Part shown: positions 9,625 to 18,733 of the stretch, one piece after another | Layout of the letters: each line of letters opens with the position of its first letter | Position numbering within the stretch: position 1 is the first letter of the stretch | Translations under genes and position numbers: made by a program | From: Candidatus Nomurabacteria bacterium | GTDB lineage: Bacteria; Patescibacteriota; Minisyncoccia; Phycocordibacterales; UBA9973 | Assembly (NCBI GenBank): GCA_943357245.1 | Contig: CALRGH010000004.1 | Coordinates: 1-42,810, forward strand | Length of the DNA: 42,810 nucleotides | Direction of reading: 5' to 3' | Notes under the pieces: generated by a model | What the model was told of the DNA's origin: nothing | Database searches by the model: none | What the model saw: only the letters and a program-made list of their open reading frames with translations

Positions 9625-9900
9625 TTATTGCATATTATAGATTTTTAAAAGCTCTTTAATCGATCCTTCTTTATCATGTTTTAATTGCTCAACAAGGCAA
9701 GATTCGAGATGCCCTTTCAAAAGCTCTTTTCGGGCACTATGTAAAAGTCCAATAACGCTGTCTAGTTGCTGTATCACCTCAGGGCAATACCGCGCATCCA
9801 CAATCATGGTAGCTACTTTGGACAAACTTCCATTTGCCATATTTACTAATTTGACCGATTTATTGCTTATTTCTCCATGTTTATGTGTATGGTGTTGCAT
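9625..9900 (-). CDS. csoR: CsoR-family metal-sensing repressor
   Basis: MQHHTHKHGEISNKSVKLVNMANGSLSKVATMIVDARYCPEVIQQLDSVIGLLHSARKELLKGHLESCL; Cys and HxxxC ligands. Confidence 0.85.
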   Translation of the reverse strand: MQHHTHKHGEISNKSVKLVNMANGSLSKVATMIVDARYCPEVIQQLDSVIGLLHSARKELLKGHLESCLVEQLKHDKEGSIKELLKIYNMQ

Positions 9901-9930
9901 ATACCCTCCAGTATAGGGTATAGGGTATTT
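9898..9930. promoter_or_regulatory. candidate CsoR operator overlapping the csoR promoter
   Basis: ATATACCCTCCAGTATAGGGTATAGGGTAT; TACCC/GGGTA dyads overlap a minus-strand TATACT box. Confidence 0.6.
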
Positions 9931-9976
9931 AAAAGTCAAGTGTATAAAATAACCACCACCGTAAATACGGTAGTGG

Positions 9977-10482
9977 TTAGTTGTTTTGTTCTCCTTTTTT
10001 TTCCTCAAAAAAAGCACGAGCGAATTTGCTCTTTCTTTTTGCAGTGTACACTTTACCAACAACAGGGATTTCTCGAAAGTGCACTTTGTGCAATACAAAC
10101 GATACTCCTTTTGTTTTGTCATTCAATCCATCATATTCGGCAATGGTACAGGTGGCGGTCGACGGAAACAATCTTTTAATCTTCCTCTTTTTTCTGAAGA
10201 CAGAAAAAGTGGTGAATACTTTTGTTATTTCTTGTATTTGATACTGCTTGTTGTTGCGTAACGGTTGCATGCCGTTGTGTAATTTCTGATGAAATCGGAC
10301 AACTCTTAAAAAGATAAAAGTCACAATAAGCGCAGTCACCATGTCTGGGTCAATATTGAAATGGTTTTTACCCCATCAGTGAACACAACAATGCAATATC
10401 CTTTTTTCTCTTGTAACGACAACTTGGAAAAATGTTTAATTCTTTCGACAACTTTTTCAATCGGTTTAGGGAACTTTTTCAT
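9977..10482 (-). pseudogene. frame-disrupted hypothetical gene (two overlapping ORFs 10482-10336 and 10342-9977)
   Basis: MKKFPKPIEKVVERIKHFSKLSLQEKKGYCIVVFTDGVKTISILTQTW* overlaps the downstream frame, whose upstream residues (...HFNIDPDMVTALIVTFIFLR) read as a continuation; one base gained at the A5 run (10365-10369) would join them. Confidence 0.4.
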
Positions 10483-10507
10483 TTGTATGGGTTTTCTCTA
10501 TTATACC

Positions 10508-10548
10508 ACAAAAGGACTGATTTGGCGAAGCCAAATCAGTCCTTTTGT
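10508..10548. terminator. perfect hairpin with GAA loop; terminator-like and part of a TGCTAC repeat element
   Basis: ACAAAAGGACTGATTTGGC-GAA-GCCAAATCAGTCCTTTTGT, 19-bp stem. Confidence 0.75.
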
Positions 10549-10627
10549 TTTTCTGTTCGGAAACCCATGCTACCTGCTACCAGTCCCCTGCTACTCCGAC
10601 CTACGTCGGAGTCCGACATAGGTCGGA

Positions 10628-12349
10628 CTATTTATCCGGCGCAATATTATAATAATTCAATAAGAAATTTGCGGTTGTTATCATCGGATCAGCAAGTGTC
10701 TGTGCGGCAAATTTTGGTCCACGTGGATTTTTGACATACATAAAGACAATAAATTTTGGACTATACGCAGGGAAATATGCAAACATCGAGTGCATATATT
10801 TATCCGCAAAATAGCCTCCTGCAGTCAAATTCGCCATCTGTGCAGTTCCTGTTTTCATCGCAATACTATGGTGGGGCACCGATACATGATATGTCTTCAT
10901 CACCCCCTCACCCACCGTGACTAGCATGTCGGTAATTTTTTCTGAAATCTCCGGTTTCCATGCAACAACTAGAGGTGCAGGATATTCAAGTGTCTTTGTA
11001 CTAAATTCATATTTTATTTCTTTGCCCACATGAGGCCATGGCAACTTACCTCCGGTACCAAGTGCAGAAAAAGCACGAATCGCTTCTATTGGCGTAAGCG
11101 CTATTCCTTGTCCGAATGCCGCATTAGCAAGCTCCACGTCACGATTACCCTCTAAGTTTGAGGTGAGACTCGCAACCTCGCCAGGCAAATCAATATCAGT
11201 TTTTTCAGCAATTTGATAACTCAATAAATATTTTTTGAATGCAGTCTTACCGAGCTTCTGTTCAACGAATACCATACCTGTGTTCAATGATTGATTGAGT
11301 ACATCTTGCATGGTCGTCCCTGGTCCGCGACCAATCTTATCGAAGTTGTTAATAGTCCGATCCCCTACTTCCACAAATCCCTTGTCCGTATACGTGGTAT
11401 CTTTGCTCACCACTCCCGCATCAAGGGCTCCCGCCATAACGAGCGGTTTGATAACGGATCCAAATTCAAACACACTTTCTACGTTTGGATTTGCGTACAC
11501 CGCTACATCTGTTTGTTTACCATATTCATTTGGATTAAATCCTGGTGTGTATGCCATAGCAAGAATTTCGCCTGTCACGGGATCCATGACAATACCACCA
11601 GCCCCGTCAGCACTCCATGTTGCTTTTGCATCCGCAAGTTCTTTTTCAAGTGTTGCCTGCACAAAAGGTTCGATGCTCGTCACCACATCACCATCGGCTT
11701 CATCATTTTCAAAAACAGTGCTTTTTATATTCGCAAATACTTCTGCAAAAAAATTCACATACAACGATTCGGCCGTGTGTGATAATACTGCTTCATACGA
11801 ACGTTCAATGCCATATCGTCCATTTTGCCCGTTGTCACTAAACCCCAAAAACCCAAGCACGTGTGATGCTAATAATTCGCCTGGATAAAACCGCCATTTA
11901 TCAACTTTTACCACTACTCCTGGCTCTTTAAGTACGCTTATTGCATCAGCTTGCTCTTTGTTTAATTTTCGAGCAACCACACGATATTGATTGGTACCAG
12001 GTACAATCTTTGCAATAAAATCTTCTCGAGATATCTGATCTGCAATATGTGGCGCGAGCTTGTCATACAATATTCCTGTATCAGCAATGCTTTTTGATTG
12101 TATTTCAACTTGAAAACCACTCGCCACTGTTGCGGTAGTAACCAACGTTCCATCTTTTTTTGTAAAATAAATGGTGCCACGATTTATGACATCAGATGCT
12201 TTTGATTGATACCGAGTATCTGCTTCATTGCGAAAATCAGAACCATGCACCACTTGTAAAAAGAAAAGTCGGACAATAATGCCCGCGCCGATGATAGTGA
12301 CAAAAATCGCCACCAATTTTATTCGTGTAGAAAAGCTATCCCATTGCAT
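10628..12349 (-). CDS. ftsI: peptidoglycan D,D-transpeptidase FtsI/PBP2-like
   Basis: GSVIKP (SxxK), SLN, KTGTAQ; follows mraZ-rsmH-ftsL-like genes. Confidence 0.9.
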   Translation of the reverse strand: MQWDSFSTRIKLVAIFVTIIGAGIIVRLFFLQVVHGSDFRNEADTRYQSKASDVINRGTIYFTKKDGTLVTTATVASGFQVEIQSKSIADTGILYDKLAPHIADQISREDFIAKIVPGTNQYRVVARKLNKEQADAISVLKEPGVVVKVDKWRFYPGELLASHVLGFLGFSDNGQNGRYGIERSYEAVLSHTAESLYVNFFAEVFANIKSTVFENDEADGDVVTSIEPFVQATLEKELADAKATWSADGAGGIVMDPVTGEILAMAYTPGFNPNEYGKQTDVAVYANPNVESVFEFGSVIKPLVMAGALDAGVVSKDTTYTDKGFVEVGDRTINNFDKIGRGPGTTMQDVLNQSLNTGMVFVEQKLGKTAFKKYLLSYQIAEKTDIDLPGEVASLTSNLEGNRDVELANAAFGQGIALTPIEAIRAFSALGTGGKLPWPHVGKEIKYEFSTKTLEYPAPLVVAWKPEISEKITDMLVTVGEGVMKTYHVSVPHHSIAMKTGTAQMANLTAGGYFADKYMHSMFAYFPAYSPKFIVFMYVKNPRGPKFAAQTLADPMITTANFLLNYYNIAPDK

Positions 12350-12353
12350 ACAA

Positions 12354-12686
12354 TTACTTCGCTTCCGTTAAGAAACCGACTTTTGATAGACGTGATGCAA
12401 AATAAACTTCTTTTGGATGAGCAAGTCCGACTGCCAGTGCCGACGCTTCATCAAGGGATTGAATTTTTGAAAGGTAACTAAGTTCGAGTCCTGAAATTTC
12501 TGATTGCACGGTTTTTTGATCTTTTTCATACGCTTTACGCGCAACAATATTTGAGGTAATCCCTGCAATAAAAAACATATAGACAATCGCAGCACTTCCC
12601 GCGAGCGCAATCGCCCCATAGAAAAGAGGTTTCCCAAATGAATGAGCTGCGGTCCCAATATGCTGTTGTACGGTATTAGTTTGCAT
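12354..12686 (-). CDS. FtsL-like single-TM protein
   Basis: Short ORF with one TM segment between rsmH and ftsI; position-based call. Confidence 0.55.
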   Translation of the reverse strand: MQTNTVQQHIGTAAHSFGKPLFYGAIALAGSAAIVYMFFIAGITSNIVARKAYEKDQKTVQSEISGLELSYLSKIQSLDEASALAVGLAHPKEVYFASRLSKVGFLTEAK

Positions 12687-13560
12687 GTGATATAAAAATA
12701 CGAAGCTTTGCACTACGCGCACGAGGGTTTGCCATTATTTCTTCCTCGGTTGCGACGATTGGTCGCTTGGTGATAATTTCTCCTTTTCCTTGATCTGCAA
12801 GCGATCGAAATGCATGCTTGACGATACGATCTTCTAAACTATGAAAAGAAATAATTGCGATGACACCGTTCTCTATTAAAAATCGTGGCGCTTCAACCAA
12901 TATTCGATTGAGGACACCGAGCTCATCATTGACTGCGATGCGAATTGCTTGAAATGTTTTTGTCGCAGGATTAATACGTCCTTTGCGCATAAATGATGGA
13001 TAACATCCAATCACTAAATCACGAAGTTCGTGTGTTGTTTTAATAGGAGCAATTGCTCTTGCTGTCACAATCGCATGTGCGATTTTTTGAGCGAAGCGCT
13101 CTTCCCCATACCCACGCAAAATACTTTCCAAACTTTCCTCTTCCCACTCATTCACCACTTTATACGCATCGACAGGAGTGTTGTCTCCCATCGTCATGCG
13201 AAGCGGACCATCTTGCATGAAAGAGAATCCTTTTTCCGCTTTGTCGAACTGGAGTGAACTCACCCCCAAATCAAGCAATATGCCTGACAAGCGATTTTTT
13301 TTCTCAATGTCGAGCACGCGTGCAATGTTACTAAAATTCTCTTTATATGCACGGAAGCGTTTACCATAATTGGTTAATCGTTTCTGTGCATAACTAAGAG
13401 CATCTTGGTCAACGTCTGTCGCAACAATTTCTATGTCGTCTCTTGAGGCAAGCAACGCCTCATCGTGACCACCAAATCCTGAAGTCCCATCAAAGATAAT
13501 TCCCGCAGGGACATCCCGAAATGCACGCACCACCTCAGCAAGTAATACCGGTGTGTGCAT
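12676..13560 (-). CDS. rsmH: 16S rRNA (cytosine1402-N4)-methyltransferase
   Basis: MHTPVLLAEVVRAF...GIIFDGTSGFGGH...GILLDLGVSSLQFD...ISFHSLEDRIVKHAF. Confidence 0.95.
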   Translation of the reverse strand: MHTPVLLAEVVRAFRDVPAGIIFDGTSGFGGHDEALLASRDDIEIVATDVDQDALSYAQKRLTNYGKRFRAYKENFSNIARVLDIEKKNRLSGILLDLGVSSLQFDKAEKGFSFMQDGPLRMTMGDNTPVDAYKVVNEWEEESLESILRGYGEERFAQKIAHAIVTARAIAPIKTTHELRDLVIGCYPSFMRKGRINPATKTFQAIRIAVNDELGVLNRILVEAPRFLIENGVIAIISFHSLEDRIVKHAFRSLADQGKGEIITKRPIVATEEEIMANPRARSAKLRIFISHAN

Positions 13561-13561
13561 A

Positions 13562-13993
13562 TTAGTTGTCCATAGACCCTAACTGTTCAGCGAGCGCATC
13601 TGCATTTTGTTCTACCTGTTTTTTGTAGGTATCCCATGTTTTTTCATCCCACAATTCGACGCGGTTGTGCACGCCGATCAGTGCGATTTTTTGTTTAAGC
13701 CCAGCATGTGCTTTGAGTAGGTCTGGAATAAGAATGCGTCCACTCGCATCTACATCCGTCTCAACCGCACGGCCGAACAAAAATCGTGCGACGCTTCGAT
13801 TGTTCGATTGAAACATCGAACTTTCCGCCAAGCGCGCAGAACGCTTTTGCCATTCGGCAACGGTAAACAAAAAGAGAGATTTATCAAATCCGGGAACGAT
13901 AATTAACTTCTTTCCCATTTCCTTGCGAAATTTTGCCGGCAGAGACAGTCGGTTTTTCTCGTCGAGCGTGTGTATGTATTCACCGATGACCAT
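13562..13993 (-). CDS. mraZ: transcriptional regulator MraZ
   Basis: MVIGEYIHTLDEKNRLSLPAKFRKEMG... with second repeat DASGRILIPDLLKAHAGL. Confidence 0.9.
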   Translation of the reverse strand: MVIGEYIHTLDEKNRLSLPAKFRKEMGKKLIIVPGFDKSLFLFTVAEWQKRSARLAESSMFQSNNRSVARFLFGRAVETDVDASGRILIPDLLKAHAGLKQKIALIGVHNRVELWDEKTWDTYKKQVEQNADALAEQLGSMDN

Positions 13994-14051
13994 AAGGCGT
14001 ATTTGCAAGTAGAGACTTAATGATGAGAGATATTTTCGACAAAAAATACCG

Positions 14052-14100
14052 TATCCCACCCAATCCCACTTGATAGTCATTGTATCCCACTATCCCCCAT
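14052..14100 (-). promoter_or_regulatory. candidate MraZ operator
   Basis: Minus strand aTGGGGGATAGTGGGATACAATGACTATCAAGTGGGATTGGGTGGGATAC: two pairs of TGGG boxes at 10-nt spacing. Confidence 0.65.
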
Positions 14101-14196
14101 TCCACCAAAACAAGTTATCCACAGAAAATGTGTTCCCGTGGTCAAAAATTGGACAAAAAATGCATATGTGGTACTATGGACAAAACTTCTATGCAA

Positions 14197-14456
14197 TGAA
14201 AAATCAACAAAAACCCCGTTCATACTGCTACATTCCTCCTTTTGCAATAAGTGAAGCCCAACAAAAAGCCGTTGCTAAAGTTGAAGAAAAACTAAAATTT
14301 CTTAATTACCTCGCAGAAAAAAAGCTCTCCGACTTGTTTTATTCAAACAAAGACGGAGAAATTACTGCAAAAATCATTGATGATTATGGTGACCTTCAGC
14401 TCACTAAAGAAGAGTACGAGGACTTAAAAAACCGTGGCTTCTTTGCTGAAGCCTAA
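14197..14456 (+). CDS. hypothetical protein
   Basis: ORF MKNQQKPRSYCYIPPFAIS..., followed by terminator. Confidence 0.6.
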
Positions 14457-14477
14457 AGATGAAAGATCTTACTAGTA

Positions 14478-14513
14478 AAATCCCCCAAGCAAAGCTTGGG
14501 GGATTTTTTTATT
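14478..14513. terminator. bidirectional terminator
   Basis: AAAATCCCCCAAGCAAAGCTTGGGGGATTTTTTT. Confidence 0.8.
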
Positions 14514-14514
14514 T

Positions 14515-14865
14515 TTATTCTTTTGGTTTAATAAACCACCCACTCTCAACCTGTTCGATAGCATATTCTTTGCCTAAACTTTCTATAAAATCAGCGCCGA
14601 TTGGCGTATTTAATACATACACTCCTTTTTGTTTAAAATTCCATTTATAACTTAAGTGAGCAAGTTGCTCTCGTGGAACAGGAACGTCTCGAAAAAGAGT
14701 CGCCTCATTTCCGTCTTCATCATCTTCAAATTTTGTATCGGCTGTCCTAAATGGTTCCAAAAAATTAACAAATTCACGATGTAATTCTGCTTTATAGCCT
14801 TCTTTTGATTCTGGTGTCGATAATTTTTCTTCTACCGATGGTGCTGTGTATATTTCTTCGTGCAT
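14515..14865 (-). CDS. hypothetical protein, 116 aa
   Basis: ORF, tightly followed upstream by the 14869 gene. Confidence 0.6.
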   Translation of the reverse strand: MHEEIYTAPSVEEKLSTPESKEGYKAELHREFVNFLEPFRTADTKFEDDEDGNEATLFRDVPVPREQLAHLSYKWNFKQKGVYVLNTPIGADFIESLGKEYAIEQVESGWFIKPKE

Positions 14866-14868
14866 ATA

Positions 14869-15642
14869 TTATCTTAAAATAGCTTGTAATTGGGACCGTG
14901 GAATTTCTATGGTAATCACCCCTGCTGCACACGCTGCGACCCGACACGGATCATAGAGGACCATGACAGCAGTATCGGTTGTATATACATTAGCATAGTT
15001 ATCTGTAGTCGGCTCTGCTCCATCAGATGAAAAATCAGCACCTAACTTTTTCTTGAGTAATGGTATCGCTTTTGCAGAAAGCACACTCAAGAAATTCGAA
15101 TCTGATTTGAAAAAGTCTTTCGTCGTCATTTTTAATCCTGTTGTTTTTGAAACAGTCACGGGCAAGGTGTAATTGTTCGGATGCGCTGCACCGGAGAAAT
15201 AATCTGAAACAGCAAATAATACCGTGAGAGTGGTACTTGTTTGTACAATGGTTTTATTATACGTCACATCAAGCGTGCTTTTTTCTGACACAAGTACTCC
15301 TTCTTCCGGAACACTATTTGTTTTAAAATCACTCACGAGCGTATCCATTGCACCTTTAATACTGGTATTTGCTTTTCCGAGTATCTCTTTTGAAAGTCCA
15401 CTAAGTACCGGATACGTAATATCAATAGTATAGGTGTCTTTATTTTCTTTTATTGTTTTATCCGAAGTCCCTGTCGTAACTACTGGTAGAGGTGTGGTTT
15501 TTTGTGTATCAGTCGTACTAGGCGTCTCAATTTTTTTCTTGGTAAATAATGGTACCACTCTATACCCAACATACAAAACAGCCGCGATAATCACGAGTGT
15601 ACTAAACATCTTCCAATAATTCTTTTTACGTGGCCGTCCCAT
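14869..15642 (-). CDS. membrane-anchored protein with DUF3298/RsiV-PdaC-like domain
   Basis: N-terminal TM; YTIDITYPVLSGLSKEILGKANTSIKGAMDTLVSDFK...YFSGAAHPNNYTLPVTVSKTTGLKMTTKDFF. Confidence 0.65.
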   Translation of the reverse strand: MGRPRKKNYWKMFSTLVIIAAVLYVGYRVVPLFTKKKIETPSTTDTQKTTPLPVVTTGTSDKTIKENKDTYTIDITYPVLSGLSKEILGKANTSIKGAMDTLVSDFKTNSVPEEGVLVSEKSTLDVTYNKTIVQTSTTLTVLFAVSDYFSGAAHPNNYTLPVTVSKTTGLKMTTKDFFKSDSNFLSVLSAKAIPLLKKKLGADFSSDGAEPTTDNYANVYTTDTAVMVLYDPCRVAACAAGVITIEIPRSQLQAILR

Positions 15643-15686
15643 AAGTTTAGTATACCCCTAGATGTATTTTAGAGGAAATCAATGCC

Positions 15687-16739
15687 TTACTGAGTCTTTT
15701 CTAAAAACCACTTCTTTTTCTCTTCTGCAATAGCTTCTTGAAGTTTTTGATACTGTCCCTTGAATATTTCATAAGAATCTTTCGAAATAACCATCTTTTT
15801 ACCGCTTTCAGCAATATATTCATACGCACCAGATTCCGTTGCTGTAGCAGACATTATTCTTTCAAGCGCTCCTTTAATTTCACGAAATCCTGAAGCATAT
15901 TCAGCAAGGGCATCTATTCGAATCCCTTTATAGTCTAATGTTCTGTCAGCTACTAACGTCTGATATTCAGCATTTTGTGCAAGTGCCTCGTAAAATTTGC
16001 GAGCATCATCACTTGACGCAAAATTCGCTACAAATCGTGTTTCTTTGCCGTCTTTGTGTACAGGAAACGTCTTTTCATTATCAATGTATTTAAATGCAAT
16101 AGGTATTTTCTTCGCACTCGCAATGGTAAATGCAATATCTCTTAATTTTTCACAATCTTGTATAGAAACATCAAAATAGATTCTTTCTTTCCCCCACTCA
16201 AATTCACCTGCGTTTTTTAATTCTTTTGCCTTATTATTTCTATATTCATTCCAAAAGAAGCCAGCATCTGTTTCTCCGTTTTTCATTCTAAACTCAGAAA
16301 AAGCGTCTCCTTCTTTTGTTTCAAGACTTTCCATTTTTGAAATACCAAGAACTTTTTTAATTTTTTCAGCATCTTCTTGAGCAGACAAGGTGCTTTCTTC
16401 TTTTTTACGAAGATACGCAATAGCCCTTGCTTTTCGTTCTTTTTCTTGGACCGTCTTTTCGGGATCCATATACTCTTTTACATCCCAAATAAAATCAAGA
16501 GATTCAGCATCCAATCCTTCATATTGTGGGGGTATAATGGCTAGTTCTTTTTGTTCAAATCCATCGTCTTTTTGTTGTTCTTTTGCAAGTAATTTTTTCT
16601 CTATAGCATCACGGAACGTACTCGGTAATCCTTGCATGACCGACTCCATTGATTCCCCTTTATCAATACGCTCGACATATTCATTTACTTTTTGTTCGGC
16701 ACCTGAGAGTTCATTCTGATTGTTTTCTGGAGAAGACAT
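15687..16739 (-). CDS. hypothetical protein, 350 aa
   Basis: Long ORF, charged, no recognised motif. Confidence 0.6.
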   Translation of the reverse strand: MSSPENNQNELSGAEQKVNEYVERIDKGESMESVMQGLPSTFRDAIEKKLLAKEQQKDDGFEQKELAIIPPQYEGLDAESLDFIWDVKEYMDPEKTVQEKERKARAIAYLRKKEESTLSAQEDAEKIKKVLGISKMESLETKEGDAFSEFRMKNGETDAGFFWNEYRNNKAKELKNAGEFEWGKERIYFDVSIQDCEKLRDIAFTIASAKKIPIAFKYIDNEKTFPVHKDGKETRFVANFASSDDARKFYEALAQNAEYQTLVADRTLDYKGIRIDALAEYASGFREIKGALERIMSATATESGAYEYIAESGKKMVISKDSYEIFKGQYQKLQEAIAEEKKKWFLEKTQ

Positions 16740-16743
16740 AATA

Positions 16744-17085
16744 CTATTTATTCGTCGTCAATTTTTTAAGCTCTTCCTGTACCTTAGACAATTCTCGTTC
16801 ATAATTCGACATTTCTGTTTTTGTTTTGTTGAGATTGCTTTCTACGTTTCGCATATCTGCTTCTCCTTTGGTAATTTCTTGTTTTTTCTTATCTACTTCT
16901 TGTTTAAGCTTGGTCACTTGCATTTCAGCGTTGCGTAACTCACCTTCCAGTTTTGTAAGTTCTTGTTTATTTTTATCTGCTGCTTGTTTTAATTTTGTCT
17001 TTTCTGATTCATTTTTTGTCGTCTCTTGACGAGCAGTTTCAATTTTTCTCTTTACCCCTTCTAATTCTTGTATTGTTACGGTCAT
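16744..17085 (-). CDS. coiled-coil protein
   Basis: Continuous K/E-rich coiled coil, adjacent to 15687-16739. Confidence 0.6.
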   Translation of the reverse strand: MTVTIQELEGVKRKIETARQETTKNESEKTKLKQAADKNKQELTKLEGELRNAEMQVTKLKQEVDKKKQEITKGEADMRNVESNLNKTKTEMSNYERELSKVQEELKKLTTNK

Positions 17086-17142
17086 GGTATTAATTCGATT
17101 ACTAATAATAAATTACCCTGTTAGTATATCATCTGCCTTATT

Positions 17143-18402
17143 TTACGCATGGTTCCCTGCCACATAGCCGGTTGTCCAGCATAATTGGAGCGAAAAGCCC
17201 CCTGTAGGACGGTTTACGTGGAGTAAGTCACCTGTCAAATAGAGATTCGGATATTTTTTTGAAGCAAATGTTCTCATGTCTATTTCCGTCACGGGTATGC
17301 CACCATCAGCGACCACCGCACGGTCATAACCCATGAGCTCTTTAACCGTAAACGGCAATGCTTTCAATGTATGCACAATAAGCTTTCGTTCTTCTTTTGA
17401 TACGCTGTGCACTTTTTTCTCTTGCAAAGATTCATCAAATAATGAAAGAATTGCGGAGGACATTCCTGGCGGCATAAACTCCTTGGCGATATTTTTAAAT
17501 GTTTTATTTTTGTGTGCATCAAAGAGCGCGAGAATTTCTTGATCCAAGACGCTAAAATCTTTTTTCGGATACACATCTATGGTGCCCGTCACCGTACCGC
17601 TATGTAATAAATCACCAATATCTTTTGCGCTATTTAAAATGAGCGGACCAGATAACCCAAAATGGGTAAATAACACATTCCCGGATTTTGAAAATTGTTT
17701 TTTGTCGTCGGCAAAAAACTGTATTTTCATATTGGATAATGTGATCCCTGCCAAACTTTTAATCCATGCGTCTTTCACGGCAATGGGCACAATAGACGGC
17801 GTCGCATCAGCAACCGTGTGACCAAGATTGCGAAGCCATGCAAATCCATCTCCCGTTGAGCCCGTTTCCGGATGCGACATACCACCCGTGGCAACAATAA
17901 AACTCTTTGCGGTATAGGTTGTACTTTTTGCAACAACACCAGTGATGACACCGCCGTCTGCAATTATTCGCTTCACCGGAGCGTCGGTGAGCACCGTCAC
18001 ATTCCCTGCTTTGCAGTATTGTTCCATTACTCGTTCAACATCAATCGCGCGTTCGGTGTGCGGAAATGCTCTGTTTCCTGCTTCAGTAATAAGTGGCAGC
18101 CCGCGCGATTCGAAAAAATCAAATGTTTCTTTGACCCCAAATTGCGCAAATGACGAATATAAAAATTGCTCCGCCTTGCCATAACGAGCGAGTAATTTGC
18201 GAATGTCAGGTTCGTTGTTGGCGATATTGCACCGTCCGCCACCAGTGATGCGCAATTTTTCGCCAAGCTTTTTATTTTTCTCGATAAGCAAGACTTTTTT
18301 GCCTCGCGCCCCTGCCGTGCCTGCCGCCATCATCCCTGCCGGCCCACCACCGATCACAATGACGTCGTACTGTGTTTCCTGTAGTTTTTCGTTTGTTGTC
18401 AT
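17143..18402 (-). CDS. NAD(P)/FAD-dependent oxidoreductase (HI0933/BaiN-like)
   Basis: VIVIGGGPAGMMAAGTAGARGKKVLLIEKNKKLGEKLRITGGGRCNIAN; C-terminal GDLLHVNRPTGGFSLQLCWTTGYVAG. Confidence 0.9.
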   Translation of the reverse strand: MTTNEKLQETQYDVIVIGGGPAGMMAAGTAGARGKKVLLIEKNKKLGEKLRITGGGRCNIANNEPDIRKLLARYGKAEQFLYSSFAQFGVKETFDFFESRGLPLITEAGNRAFPHTERAIDVERVMEQYCKAGNVTVLTDAPVKRIIADGGVITGVVAKSTTYTAKSFIVATGGMSHPETGSTGDGFAWLRNLGHTVADATPSIVPIAVKDAWIKSLAGITLSNMKIQFFADDKKQFSKSGNVLFTHFGLSGPLILNSAKDIGDLLHSGTVTGTIDVYPKKDFSVLDQEILALFDAHKNKTFKNIAKEFMPPGMSSAILSLFDESLQEKKVHSVSKEERKLIVHTLKALPFTVKELMGYDRAVVADGGIPVTEIDMRTFASKKYPNLYLTGDLLHVNRPTGGFSLQLCWTTGYVAGNHA

Positions 18403-18437
18403 TTCTTATATTAAATAATAACTAGATTTTTAAATTG

Positions 18438-18524
18438 CGGAGGGTAAGGGATTTGAACCCTTGATGAGGTTTCCCCCATACCACCTTTCCAAGGTGGCGC
18501 ACTAGACCGCTATGCGAACCCTCC
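18438..18524 (-). tRNA. tRNA-Ser (anticodon GGA)
   Basis: Acceptor GGAGGGT/ACCCTCC, anticodon arm CCACC-TTGGAAA-GGTGG, long variable arm; CCA not encoded. Confidence 0.92.
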
Positions 18525-18733
18525 TCTGCTCCCGTCCAGCGCCATCCCGACCTGGGTCGGGACAGAATAAACAGAGAGCATAGTCTAATCGTCTTGCGAC
18601 GAAAAAACAAATGCGGAAGTTTAAAAAATACCTCCACATATAAAGATCACCTGCTTCTATCATAGTCATCAAGACAATATACGCAAGTGATGAGTGTCTT
18701 CCTCTGTTTTTAAAAAAGATATATACTTTATAT

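Noticed and set aside
9977-10482. Programmed ribosomal frameshift
   Set aside because: No classic slippery heptamer plus pseudoknot could be shown; an indel or pseudogene is simpler.
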